From: Croceibacterium_B sp963811255
GTDB taxonomy: Bacteria; Pseudomonadota; Alphaproteobacteria; Sphingomonadales; Sphingomonadaceae
Length of the DNA stretch: 64,000 bases
Reading direction: 5' to 3'
NCBI GenBank assembly: GCA_963811255.1
Contig: CAWEQI010000002.1
Span: 67,696-131,695 of the forward strand
Of the stretch, positions 1 to 7,351 are shown piece by piece. A model generated the notes under the pieces. It did not search any database and was not told the origin of the DNA. It was given only the letters and a program-made list of their open reading frames with translations. The translations under genes and the position numbers were made by a program. Each line of letters opens with the position of its first letter. Within the stretch, counting starts at the first letter, position 1.

Positions 1-338
1 TGCGCGACGCCGACGTGACGTTCTATTCCGCGTGGCACGGCCGGGCCCTCGCCGCCGTCGGCGCCCTCAAGGAACTTGGCCCCACCCGCGGCGAACTCAA
101 GTCGATGCGCGCCGCCCCCGCCTATCGCGGCAAAGGCGCCGGTCAGGCGATCCTGCGCCACATGATCGGCGAGACCCGGCGGCGCGGCTACGACTGGCTG
201 GGGCTGGAAACCGGGCGTCCGGAAGTGTTCCGTCCGGCGCAGGCGCTGTACGCCAAGCACGGCTTCGTCGAGTGCGGCAATTTCGGCGATTACGTCAGCG
301 ACGAGTTCAGCCTCTGCATGAGCCGGGAGGTGCGATGA
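1..338 (+). CDS. GNAT-family N-acetyltransferase, 5' end outside window
   Basis: The reading frame is open from the first bases, so the start codon lies outside the window. A GTG at position 15 is internal to the fold and unlikely to be the start. The visible 110 or so residues carry the GNAT core: an acetyl-CoA pyrophosphate loop of the form R-x-x-G-x-G/A (YRGKGAGQ), then a strand and helix ending in ALYAKHGFVECG, the usual C-terminal GNAT signature. It resembles the small YsnE/ElaA-like acetyltransferases; the substrate cannot be inferred. Its stop overlaps the start of the beta-lactamase gene by four bases (ATGA), so the two are probably translationally coupled. Confidence 0.85.
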   Translation, partial: RDADVTFYSAWHGRALAAVGALKELGPTRGELKSMRAAPAYRGKGAGQAILRHMIGETRRRGYDWLGLETGRPEVFRPAQALYAKHGFVECGNFGDYVSDEFSLCMSREVR

Positions 339-1231
339 TCGATCGCCGCCAATTGCTCGTCGCCGGGGGCGCCTTCGGCCTCGCGGTCTGCGTGGGGCCT
401 GCCTTGGCCGCAAAGACCGGCCGCGCGGCTCGGCTGGCCGCCATCGAGCACGCCGCCGGCGGCCGGCTCGGCGCCTTCGTGCTCGACACGGACTCCGGTA
501 AGAGTTTCGGCTGGCGGCAGAATGAGCGCTTCTGCCATTGCTCGACCTTCAAGTTCTCGCTCGCGGCGCTCGTCCTACGCGAGGCCGACGCCGGACGGCT
601 CGACCTGGCCGAAGTCGTACCGTTTTCGCGCCGCGATCTGATCGAGTATTCGCCTGTCACCGAGGCTAACGCCGGCAAGGGCGGGATGTCGATCGCCGCG
701 CTGGCCGAGGCGGCCGAGGTCGTCAGCGACAACGGCGCCGCCAATCTGCTGCTGCGGCGACTCGGCGGGCCCGGGGCGCTGACCAAATTCTGGCGCGAGA
801 TCGGCGATCCGGTCAGCCGGCTCGACGGCTACGAGCCGGAAATCAACGTCATCCCGCCGGGCACCGAAGAAAACAGCACCACGCCGCGGGCCATGGCGGA
901 GACGATGCGCAAGATCCTGTTCGGCGACGTGCTCACCGTGGCCAGCCGGGTGCGGCTGCGCGGCTGGATGGAACACACGCGAACCGGACAGCAGCGTATC
1001 CGCGCCGGGTTGCCGGCAGGCTGGACCGTGCTCGACAAGACCGGCACCGGAATGCGCCCCGTCATCGGCAACAAAGTCAACGACGTCGCCGTGCTGCTGC
1101 CGCCCGGGCGGGCACCGCTGATCGTCACCGGCTATTACGAAAACCCGCTCTATTCGCCCGACGTCCGCACAGCCGACGAAGCGGTGCTGGCCAGGCTGGG
1201 CGGGGTGGCGGCCGAATGGGCCGGCGCCTGA
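335..1231 (+). CDS. bla: Class A beta-lactamase, Tat-exported
   Basis: This 298-residue serine beta-lactamase would hydrolyse the beta-lactam ring in the periplasm. All class A motifs are present: S70-T-F-K73 (nucleophile and general base), S131-D-N133, the omega-loop E167-P-E-I-N171 and K235-T-G237. Residue numbers almost match Ambler numbering. The N-terminus has a twin-arginine (DRRQLL), a hydrophobic stretch and an ALA cleavage site, so export by the Tat system is likely, as in other Gram-negative class A enzymes. The ATG at 335 overlaps the upstream acetyltransferase stop and is preceded by GGGAGG; an upstream extension in the same frame only shadows that gene. No ampR-like regulator is adjacent. 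The substrate spectrum cannot be read from the sequence. Confidence 0.95.
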   Translation: MIDRRQLLVAGGAFGLAVCVGPALAAKTGRAARLAAIEHAAGGRLGAFVLDTDSGKSFGWRQNERFCHCSTFKFSLAALVLREADAGRLDLAEVVPFSRRDLIEYSPVTEANAGKGGMSIAALAEAAEVVSDNGAANLLLRRLGGPGALTKFWREIGDPVSRLDGYEPEINVIPPGTEENSTTPRAMAETMRKILFGDVLTVASRVRLRGWMEHTRTGQQRIRAGLPAGWTVLDKTGTGMRPVIGNKVNDVAVLLPPGRAPLIVTGYYENPLYSPDVRTADEAVLARLGGVAAEWAGA

Positions 1232-1740
1232 CCCTGCGGCCCGCCACCCTGGACGATGCGCCTGCGCTCGCCGCGCTGGCCGCCGAGGCCTTCGTGGCTG
1301 CGTTCGGCCACCTCTACAGCGCCGCGGACCTCGCTGGCTTTCTAGCGAAGGAGCGAACGGTTGGAGTCTATCGCAAGCATTTGCAGGATCCGGGCACACG
1401 CATGGCCGTCGCCGAAACCGACGGGGCGCTGGCCGGCTACGCCCTGATTCACTGGCCGAGCGAATTCGCGTCCGAATCCGATGCATCTCGCCCGCTCGCC
1501 CTGCACCAGCTTTATTGCGACCCGGCCATGACCGGTCATGGCGTCGGGGCGGCGCTCATGGGCTGGACGCTCGACCAGGCCCGCTCCCTCGGCTGCGACG
1601 CCGTGCAGCTCTCGGTCTTCAGCGAGAACCATGGCGCCCAGCGGTTCTACACGCGCTACGGCTTCGGCAAGATTGCCGACATCGATTTCTGGGTCGGCAG
1701 CCATCGCGATCACGAATTCCTGTTCGAGCTACGTCTGTAA
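1216..1740 (+). CDS. GNAT-family N-acetyltransferase
   Basis: This is a complete 174-residue GNAT protein. It starts inside the last codons of the beta-lactamase gene (16-base overlap), which implies co-translation. The N-terminal strand LTLRPATLDDAPALAALA is the standard GNAT opening. The acetyl-CoA loop is GHGVGAALMGW, followed by DAVQLSVFSENHGAQRFYTRYGF, the family's last strand and helix. The substrate is unknown. Being third in a GNAT / beta-lactamase / GNAT overlapping set suggests common transcription, but a joint role in drug modification is only speculation. Confidence 0.9.
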   Translation: MGRRLTLRPATLDDAPALAALAAEAFVAAFGHLYSAADLAGFLAKERTVGVYRKHLQDPGTRMAVAETDGALAGYALIHWPSEFASESDASRPLALHQLYCDPAMTGHGVGAALMGWTLDQARSLGCDAVQLSVFSENHGAQRFYTRYGFGKIADIDFWVGSHRDHEFLFELRL

Positions 1741-1866
1741 CCGCGACCCGTCGCTAACCTAAGCTACTGGACAAGCCGCAACGGATTGATATTCCACCAG
1801 CCCTTGCCGGGGCCGGTTGGTCAACGCGGTTCCGGCGATGGCCTTTGGCCAAGGGGGACGATCGTC

Positions 1867-2643
1867 TTGTCTAACCCGTTGCAGGATGAATTGCGGCGCT
1901 ATCCGCGCACCGGGCGGTTCCTGCTCGGGCGCATGCGCGGCGCGATGGGCGAGGACGAAAAGCAGCTCGTCGAGGACCTCATCGAACATGAGCAGGAACT
2001 GGCTGGAGGCGCGCAGATCGGCCGCCGCGGACAGGAATGCTCGACCAGCACGATCCTGATCGACGGCTTCGCCCACCGGGTGATCGAGCGCAACGGCTAT
2101 CCGCACATCGTCGGACTGCAAGTTCCCGGCGATTTCATCGACCTCCACGGCTTCGCCCTCAAACGCCTCGATCACGACATCTATACGCTCGGCCCCGCGC
2201 GGGTCGGCCGAGTCAGCCATGCGCGCCTGCTCGAGGCGATCGTCGACCGGCCGCACCTCGCCCGGCTGCTGTGGTTCTCGACTCTGCTCGACGCCGCAAT
2301 CCACCGCGAATGGATCCTCAAGCTCGAGGATCTCAGCGCCGCCGAGCGCGCGGCCCACGTGTTTTGCGAGATCTGCCACCGGCTCGAGATGGTCGGTCTC
2401 GGCAGCAAGACCGGCTTCTCGCTGCCTTTGACGCAAGCCCAGCTCGCCGGCATGTGCGGCACCACCACCGTGCACATGAGCCGCGCGCTCAGGCGCCTGC
2501 GCGAAGCCACCGGCGTCACCTTCCGCCACGGCAAGCTCGAATGCACCGACCCGACCGCGATCATGCGCTATTGCGAATACGATCCCTCGTACCTCTACGG
2601 CCCCGGCGAACTGCAGGTGCCGGAGGGGGATTTCGGCGACTGA
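1867..2643 (+). CDS. Crp/Fnr-family transcriptional regulator
   Basis: This 258-residue regulator has an N-terminal cyclic-nucleotide-binding-like beta-roll (containing GLQVPGDFIDLHGF), a long dimerisation helix and a C-terminal winged helix. The recognition region is LTQAQLAGMCGTTTVHMSRALRRLRE at about residues 188-213, given here in parts as LTQAQLAGMCG and TTVHMSRALRRLRE. No Fnr-type N-terminal cysteine cluster is present, so it is not an Fe-S oxygen sensor of the FNR type; the ligand is unknown. I chose the TTG at 1867 because a strong GGGGGA ribosome site lies about nine bases upstream. A longer frame to 1786 has no such site and starts with a non-conserved-looking peptide. The gene stands alone, tail to tail with the CorA-type gene. 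Confidence 0.85.
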   Translation: MSNPLQDELRRYPRTGRFLLGRMRGAMGEDEKQLVEDLIEHEQELAGGAQIGRRGQECSTSTILIDGFAHRVIERNGYPHIVGLQVPGDFIDLHGFALKRLDHDIYTLGPARVGRVSHARLLEAIVDRPHLARLLWFSTLLDAAIHREWILKLEDLSAAERAAHVFCEICHRLEMVGLGSKTGFSLPLTQAQLAGMCGTTTVHMSRALRRLREATGVTFRHGKLECTDPTAIMRYCEYDPSYLYGPGELQVPEGDFGD

Positions 2644-2647
2644 TCCG

Positions 2648-3664
2648 TCACAGCCACTTCCAGCGCCGGAACAGCCACAGCTGCACCGCCAGGATCGCCG
2701 CGCACAGCCCGACGACGACCCAGAACGCGTCCGGCTCGCCCGCCGCGTTCCCGGGAATGCCCGCGACGTTGATTCCCAGCAGCCCGGTGAGGAAGGTCAG
2801 CGGCAGGAAGATCGCCGCGACGATGGTCAGCTTGTAGGTCGTCCGCTCCGACGCCGCCAGCGCGCGCGAGCGCAGCTCGTCCATCAGCACCACCGCGCTT
2901 TCCTTGCTGATGTCGATGTCGTCGAGGAACCTCCGCAGCAGCGCGATCGTCTCGCCGATCTCGCGCCGGTCGTGGCCCTCGAACCAGTCGGGCGCGTCGC
3001 GGCTGATCTCCTCCAGCGCCACATGCTGCGGCGCCATGTGCCGCTGCAGCGCGAGGCAGTTGCGGCGGATGGTCGAGATCTTCACCAGCATTGCATCGGG
3101 TTCGGCCTCTTCGGGTTCGAGGCTCTCGAGCCGGTCGATTTCCTGGTTCATGTCCACGATCGAGGCGTTCATCTTGCTGACCATGTGCTCGAGCAGCGTG
3201 GTGACCAGCGCCGCGGCGTCGCGCGCCCCGCGCCCGGCATCGAGTTCGGCCATTGTCTCGCGCGGGGTCTGCAGCGGGAAGCGGCGCAAGGTGATCAGCC
3301 GGGTCCCGTCGCACCACAGTTGCAGGCTGACCATGTCCTCCGGCTCGGCGCCGGGGTTGAAGTTGATCCCGCGCAGGGTGGCAACCAGCGTATGGCCGTC
3401 GCGGAAGGCGCGCGGGCGGGTCTCGTCGCCGGTCAGCAGCTCGGCGGTCGGCTCGGGAATGTCGAGCATGTCCTCGAGCCATGGCTGCACCCCCTCCGCC
3501 GTGCGGCACAGATGCAGCCACAGCACTTCGCCGCCGGGAGCGGGCCGCCAGCGCTGCGCCTCCACCCAGCCGATCGGCCGCGCCCCGCCCTGGCCATCGA
3601 GCACCCGCCCGAACAGCAGCGGCCCTTCGTGCTGGACGTCGTCGGTGGAGCGCGGCTCGTGCAT
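2648..3664 (-). CDS. CorA/ZntB-family divalent cation transporter
   Basis: This 338-residue inner-membrane protein has a large acidic, helical cytoplasmic domain (about residues 1-275) and two C-terminal transmembrane helices. The pore signature after the first helix reads G-I-N (LTGLLGINVAGIPG) instead of the G-M-N of CorA, which fits the ZntB branch. The tail after the second helix is short and basic (FRRWKWL), as in the family. It probably moves Zn2+ or another divalent cation, but the direction and metal cannot be decided from sequence. It starts 8 bases after the stop of the upstream membrane-protein gene and is probably co-transcribed with it. Confidence 0.88.
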   Translation of the reverse strand: MHEPRSTDDVQHEGPLLFGRVLDGQGGARPIGWVEAQRWRPAPGGEVLWLHLCRTAEGVQPWLEDMLDIPEPTAELLTGDETRPRAFRDGHTLVATLRGINFNPGAEPEDMVSLQLWCDGTRLITLRRFPLQTPRETMAELDAGRGARDAAALVTTLLEHMVSKMNASIVDMNQEIDRLESLEPEEAEPDAMLVKISTIRRNCLALQRHMAPQHVALEEISRDAPDWFEGHDRREIGETIALLRRFLDDIDISKESAVVLMDELRSRALAASERTTYKLTIVAAIFLPLTFLTGLLGINVAGIPGNAAGEPDAFWVVVGLCAAILAVQLWLFRRWKWL

Positions 3665-3672
3665 CGCGGCGG

Positions 3673-4470
3673 TTATGCCGCAAGCCGGCCCGCTTGCCTA
3701 TAACCGCGCCGATACCCGGAACCCCGGCCATAGCGGTCCGACCGCGTGAGCGCCTGCCGCACCTTTGCGCGGCTCCGCTCGAGGTCGAACATTGCCACGG
3801 TGACGATGAAAGAAGCGATGATCATGGCGAACTCGCCGCCGTCTTCGACGAACGCCCAGATGTTGGCCCACAGCGCGGTGTGGTGGCCGATCTCGTCGAG
3901 AGTATCGACGACAACCCCGAAGAACCCCATGGCGAACACGCAGCCGACCAGGATCAGCGAATAGACCAGCGGCCGCAGGCGCGCCTGGCGCAATCCCAGC
4001 GCCAGGCCGGTCAGCCAGATCGCACAGATCGCCAGCGACACCACCGGTTCGCCGAGGTGCTGCCCGTCGATCGGCAGCCCGGCGGGCACCACCCGTCCGA
4101 TCATCGGCGAGAGCCAGCCGCCGAGGTCCTCATGCACCTGCAGGGCGTCGTCGGCGGCGAGCCAGGCAAACAGCAGCGCGTTGACGAAATAGAGTGGTGA
4201 GCGGTCGCGCCACGCCATCAGCAGCAGCATCACGGCGGTTGCCGAGAGCAGCGAGTATTCGAGATACTCGCCGAAGCCCTCGTCGTTCGACAGGAAGAAC
4301 TGCCACGGCAGCTCTTCGCCGAGCACTTCGGCATAGCGGGCGGCGACGTCGAGCCCGACCAGCACTCCCGCGTAAGGCAGGATCAGCAGCGCCGCGCTGC
4401 GCAGTCCCGGCGCGAGCAGCACCTCCCGCGCGATCGCCGGCGCTTGCCGCAAGACAACCGCTGCCCGCAT
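3673..4470 (-). CDS. Multi-spanning membrane protein of unknown function
   Basis: I do not recognise this 265-residue protein. About six or seven hydrophobic segments are visible (for example ALLILPYAGVLVGLDVAAR, SATAVMLLLMAW, FVNALLFAWLAA, AICAIWLTGLALGL, LVYSLILVGCVFAMGFFGVVV and EFAMIIASFIVTVAMF). Acidic loop residues (AADDALQVHED, VEDGGEF) lie between them. I chose the start at 4470 because GGGAGG lies just upstream; a longer frame begins 54 bases earlier without a ribosome site. It precedes the CorA-type transporter by 8 bases, so a role linked to ion homeostasis is possible but unproven. Confidence 0.7.
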   Translation of the reverse strand: MRAAVVLRQAPAIAREVLLAPGLRSAALLILPYAGVLVGLDVAARYAEVLGEELPWQFFLSNDEGFGEYLEYSLLSATAVMLLLMAWRDRSPLYFVNALLFAWLAADDALQVHEDLGGWLSPMIGRVVPAGLPIDGQHLGEPVVSLAICAIWLTGLALGLRQARLRPLVYSLILVGCVFAMGFFGVVVDTLDEIGHHTALWANIWAFVEDGGEFAMIIASFIVTVAMFDLERSRAKVRQALTRSDRYGRGSGYRRGYRQAGRLAA

Positions 4471-4662
4471 CCTGGACCTCCCTGCGCCGTATCGCTGCAG
4501 CCCCATCGCGCAGCCATCCGACAAGATAGCCCGGGGGGCCGTGCTCGCGGTTAAGGGCCAGGGTTAAGACCGCCTGACAGCGCTCCCTGTCACAAAGCGG
4601 GACAAGCGGGCCGCGCCGGGGTAAGACCCTTGCGCGCCGCTCCCAGGCGCGCGGAGAGGACC

Positions 4663-6156
4663 ATGGCCGAAACACCGGGCGCAACGGCGCCGCTGGGCTG
4701 CGATGTGCTGGTGGTCGGCGGCAGCCTGGTCGGGCTGTCGGCCGCCTGCTTCCTGGCGGCGCAGGGCGTGAACGTTCTGGTGATCGAGAAGCACGCCGGC
4801 ACCTCGATCCACCCGCGCGCCGGCTACTTCCATATCGGCACGATGGAGGCCTATCGCCGGATCGGCCTCGAACCGGCGATCAAGCGCGCCTCCGAGGAAC
4901 AATTCGGGCCGGCCGGCGGGATCAACGCGGTCGAATCGCTCGCCGGGCGCGAGCTGGCGAAGCACGTCCCCGACATCAATGCCGGGGTCGAGCCGTACAG
5001 CCCGTGCCGCCGCTTCTTCATGACCCAGCAGAGCCTCGAACCGCTGCTGCACGACCGCGCGCGGGAGCTGGGCGCCCGCCTCAGCTACGAGAGCGAGTTG
5101 ATCGATTTCGCGGACAACGGCGATCACGTCCTCGCCGAAGTGCGCGATCTCGACAGCGGCGAGACGCGCACCGTCCGCGCCCGCTACATGATCGCCGCCG
5201 ACGGCAACCGCAGCCCGGTGCGCGAAAAGCTCGGCATCGGCATGAGCGGGCCCGGCTGGCTGTCGGACAGCCTGACGATCTACTTCAAGGCCGATTGCCG
5301 CCCGTGGCTCGAAGGTCGCCAGCTCGGGGTGATCTATGTCGTCAACGCCGACCAGCGCGGCTTCTTCCGCTTCGAGGCCGGCGGCACCCGCGGCTTCCTC
5401 GCGGTCAACACCCTCGGCGACCTCTCGCTGCCCGACGCCAAGCATGTCGCCAGCGATCTCAGCCCCGAACGCTGCACGGCCCTGGTCCGCTCGGCGGTCG
5501 GGGTGCCCGACCTCGAAATCGAAATCGAGGACATCGCAACCTGGAAAGCCGAAGCGGTCTGCGCCGACGCCTACCGCAAGGGCAACGTGTTCCTCGCCGG
5601 CGACGCCGCCCACGTGGTCCCGCCGACCGGCGGCTTCGGCGGCAACACCGGCGTGCAGGACGCCGCCAACCTCGCCTGGAAGCTGGCCATGGTGCTCAAG
5701 GGCGAGGCCGGCGAGGCGCTGCTCGACAGCTACGAAGCCGAGCGCCGGCCGGTCGGCCTGCTGACCGTCGAGCAAGCCTACGCCCGCTACATCCGCCGCG
5801 TGGTGCCCGAGGAGATCGACGACCAAACCCCCGAAATCCGCGACGAGCTGACCATGGAAATCGGCCAGTTCTACCGCTCGAACGCGATTATCGACGGCCG
5901 CCGCGAGGACGAGCCAGCGTGCATGCACCCGGACCAGACCCGCGGCCGGGCGGGTGCGCGCGTGCCACAAGCCTGGCTGGAGGACGGCCGCTCGACGCTC
6001 GACGTCGCGGCGAACGAGTCGATCTGGCTGCTTGGCCCGGAAGCGCCCGGGCAAGACGGCGTGCGGCTCTCCGCCGAAGCGGCAAAGCAATGCGGTATCG
6101 GCCCGGCGGGCGCGATGCTGGTGCGGCCGGACAGCTTCGTGGCGGAGGTGCGCTAA
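4663..6156 (+). CDS. FAD-dependent aromatic-ring monooxygenase (group A flavoprotein hydroxylase)
   Basis: This 497-residue enzyme shows the three fingerprints of single-component flavin hydroxylases (the PheA/MhpA/TfdB type). These are an N-terminal dinucleotide fold (VLVVGGSLVGLSAA, E-K at the end of strand two), the internal DG motif (MIAADGNRSPVREKLGI, about residue 185) and the GD motif (VFLAGDAAHVVPPTGGFG, about residues 310-326) that binds the flavin ribityl chain. It would hydroxylate a phenolic or polyketide-like substrate using NAD(P)H and O2. The C-terminal thioredoxin-like part ends early (LVRPDSFVAEVR), somewhat shorter than many relatives. The ATG at 4663 has GGAGAGGA upstream. 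No catabolic neighbours are present, so the substrate is unknown. Confidence 0.88.
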   Translation: MAETPGATAPLGCDVLVVGGSLVGLSAACFLAAQGVNVLVIEKHAGTSIHPRAGYFHIGTMEAYRRIGLEPAIKRASEEQFGPAGGINAVESLAGRELAKHVPDINAGVEPYSPCRRFFMTQQSLEPLLHDRARELGARLSYESELIDFADNGDHVLAEVRDLDSGETRTVRARYMIAADGNRSPVREKLGIGMSGPGWLSDSLTIYFKADCRPWLEGRQLGVIYVVNADQRGFFRFEAGGTRGFLAVNTLGDLSLPDAKHVASDLSPERCTALVRSAVGVPDLEIEIEDIATWKAEAVCADAYRKGNVFLAGDAAHVVPPTGGFGGNTGVQDAANLAWKLAMVLKGEAGEALLDSYEAERRPVGLLTVEQAYARYIRRVVPEEIDDQTPEIRDELTMEIGQFYRSNAIIDGRREDEPACMHPDQTRGRAGARVPQAWLEDGRSTLDVAANESIWLLGPEAPGQDGVRLSAEAAKQCGIGPAGAMLVRPDSFVAEVR

Positions 6157-6186
6157 TCCCTGTCGCCGAAACTCCAGCTCTTTGTC

Positions 6187-6207
6187 GCCCCGGACTTGTT
6201 CCGGGGC
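6187..6207. terminator. GC-rich hairpin after the monooxygenase gene
   Basis: GCCCCGGA and TCCGGGGC form a perfect 8-bp stem with a 5-base loop (CTTGT) about 30 bases after the monooxygenase stop. No T-tract follows. It may act as a terminator or mRNA-end stabiliser, or may simply be a palindromic repeat unit of the kind found elsewhere in the window. Confidence 0.5.
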
Positions 6208-6233
6208 AAGGCTTTCCTTCGCCGGCGGTGAGC

Positions 6234-6320
6234 GGTGCATTTCGGCGATGCCTCAATGCACCCTACCCGATCACATCCGTCGGCCGGCGTAGGGTGCATT
6301 GAGCCGTGGCGAAATGCACC
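6234..6320. repeat. Long imperfect inverted repeat (about 32-base arms)
   Basis: The left arm (6234-6266) and right arm (6289-6320) are reverse complements except for a central 6-7 base mismatch block. They share the outer GGTGCATTTCG and the inner CTCAATGCACCCTAC, with a 22-base spacer. It looks like a dispersed palindromic element or a MITE-like unit rather than an ordinary terminator. It borders the lower-GC patch that follows. Confidence 0.75.
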
Positions 6321-6539
6321 ATCGGCGATCCATGCGTCCTACTTGCTGCGCTTCTGATCACCGGGACGGCGTTGGTGATGGGCGGCTTCCGAATCGCGCA
6401 TCTCTGCGATGCTCGGATCGATGTGCTCCACCTGTGCTCATACCCTCGAGAGGTCGACTTGATCTGTCACGAGATCGGGCCGGTCTTGCTGTTGCTCGGG
6501 CTGATAGGAATCTGGCGATGCGTCGCCTCGCGCCTATAA
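6306..6539 (+). CDS. Possible small membrane protein
   Basis: This is a 77-residue frame of uncertain reality. Two hydrophobic segments (VLLAALLITGTALVMGGF and EIGPVLLLLGLIGIW) flank a cysteine-containing loop (HLCDARIDVLHLCSYPREVDLICHE), consistent with a two-helix membrane protein. The first possible start (GTG 6306) lies inside the right arm of the inverted repeat and has no clear ribosome site, so the true start may be further in. Base composition is visibly lower in GC than the neighbouring core genes, as in the following VOC gene. I do not recognise a family. Confidence 0.35.
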   Translation: MAKCTIGDPCVLLAALLITGTALVMGGFRIAHLCDARIDVLHLCSYPREVDLICHEIGPVLLLLGLIGIWRCVASRL

Positions 6540-6577
6540 GTGATGACTAGGCTACCCGTGGCCAAGCGGAGGACCTA

Positions 6578-7018
6578 ATGCGCGCACAACCACTTATTGC
6601 TGTCACCGATGTCGAAGCGAGCAGCCGATGGTATCAGCAGCTACTCGGCTGCAGCAGCGATCATGGCGGTCCCGTCTACGAGCGCCTTGTTTCGAACGGC
6701 GATCTCGTTCTGCAGCTTCATAGTTTCGACGTCGAGCATGATCATGGAGCAATCGGCGACCGTGCCGACCGGCCCTATGGCAACGGTGTGTTTCTGTGGT
6801 TTGAAATCGATGATTTCGAGGAGGCCGTGAAACGGATCGCCGAGATGAACGCCGACGTTATCCTCCCTAAACACCGCAACCCTCCGCCACCGGAAGATGG
6901 CGGCCCCAATCACTGGGAGATTTGGCTCAGAGATCCGGATGGCTACGGGGTCGTTCTCTCGAGCCCAGACGGCTCGGCAGACGGCAGTTGGATTCCGCCG
7001 CGTCCAGATCGCGTCTGA
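6578..7018 (+). CDS. VOC (glyoxalase/bleomycin-resistance) superfamily protein
   Basis: This 146-residue protein has the beta-alpha-beta-beta-beta layout of the vicinal oxygen chelate fold. It begins with LIAVTDVEASSRWYQQLLG, has the middle strand VFLWFEIDDFEEAVKRIAE and ends with HWEIWLRDPDGYGVVLSSPDG, the usual metal-ligand-bearing closing strand (E in WEIWL). The actual reaction cannot be assigned; relatives include dioxygenases, fosfomycin or bleomycin binding proteins and isomerases. GGAGG lies 5 bases ahead of the ATG. Codon use (TTA, ATT, GCT and similar) is less GC-biased than in neighbouring genes, which suggests recent acquisition together with the preceding small frame. Confidence 0.85.
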   Translation: MRAQPLIAVTDVEASSRWYQQLLGCSSDHGGPVYERLVSNGDLVLQLHSFDVEHDHGAIGDRADRPYGNGVFLWFEIDDFEEAVKRIAEMNADVILPKHRNPPPPEDGGPNHWEIWLRDPDGYGVVLSSPDGSADGSWIPPRPDRV

Positions 7019-7294
7019 ACTGGCGATCGGCTGCCGGTCGCAGGGGCGCAGTGTTCATCGCAAGTAGACGAGCATTTTCCTACTCGCCCCAAACCTGATA
7101 CAGGCCGGCCGCGATAATTCACCATCCGTTCCCTGCCCGCCGCCGCGCCCCTGGCGAATCCCCGACGCGTCGCGCCTTGGCAAAATCGCCATGGCCAGGG
7201 CGAACATTGGGACCATTCGCCGCGCTCGGCCGTAACGCCGCCGCTCCCGAAGCGGCATGGCGAGGCGTTCGGCGGCGAAGCGCGTTTTTCGTCT
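7019..7294. other. Gene-free stretch upstream of ispG
   Basis: About 330 bases separate the VOC gene from ispG. I see no gene with a ribosome site here on either strand. The only structured item is the 37-base repeat at its right end, listed separately. The region presumably contains the ispG promoter, but no convincing -35/-10 pair stands out. Confidence 0.5.
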
Positions 7295-7331
7295 GGACCG
7301 TGTTCCAGGTGTTCCATCCGTGTGAACTTCG
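7295..7331 (+). repeat. 37-bp conserved element, copy 1 (upstream of ispG)
   Basis: This 37-base sequence begins GGACCGTGTTCCAGG and ends CCGTGTGAACTTCG. It recurs with no mismatch, in the opposite orientation, upstream of ruvA. It contains a short direct repeat (GTGTTCC, two bases, GTGTTCC). In both places it lies in the 5' region of a gene and points the same way relative to that gene. Here it ends 20 bases before the ispG start codon. Confidence 0.9.
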
Positions 7332-7351
7332 TCAGCTGGCGAGGCGCTGAG

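Noticed and set aside
32..334. Longer beta-lactamase frame starting at position 32
   Set aside because: The extra residues are an Arg-rich shadow of the upstream acetyltransferase; the Tat signal at 335 and the overlapping ATGA define the real start.
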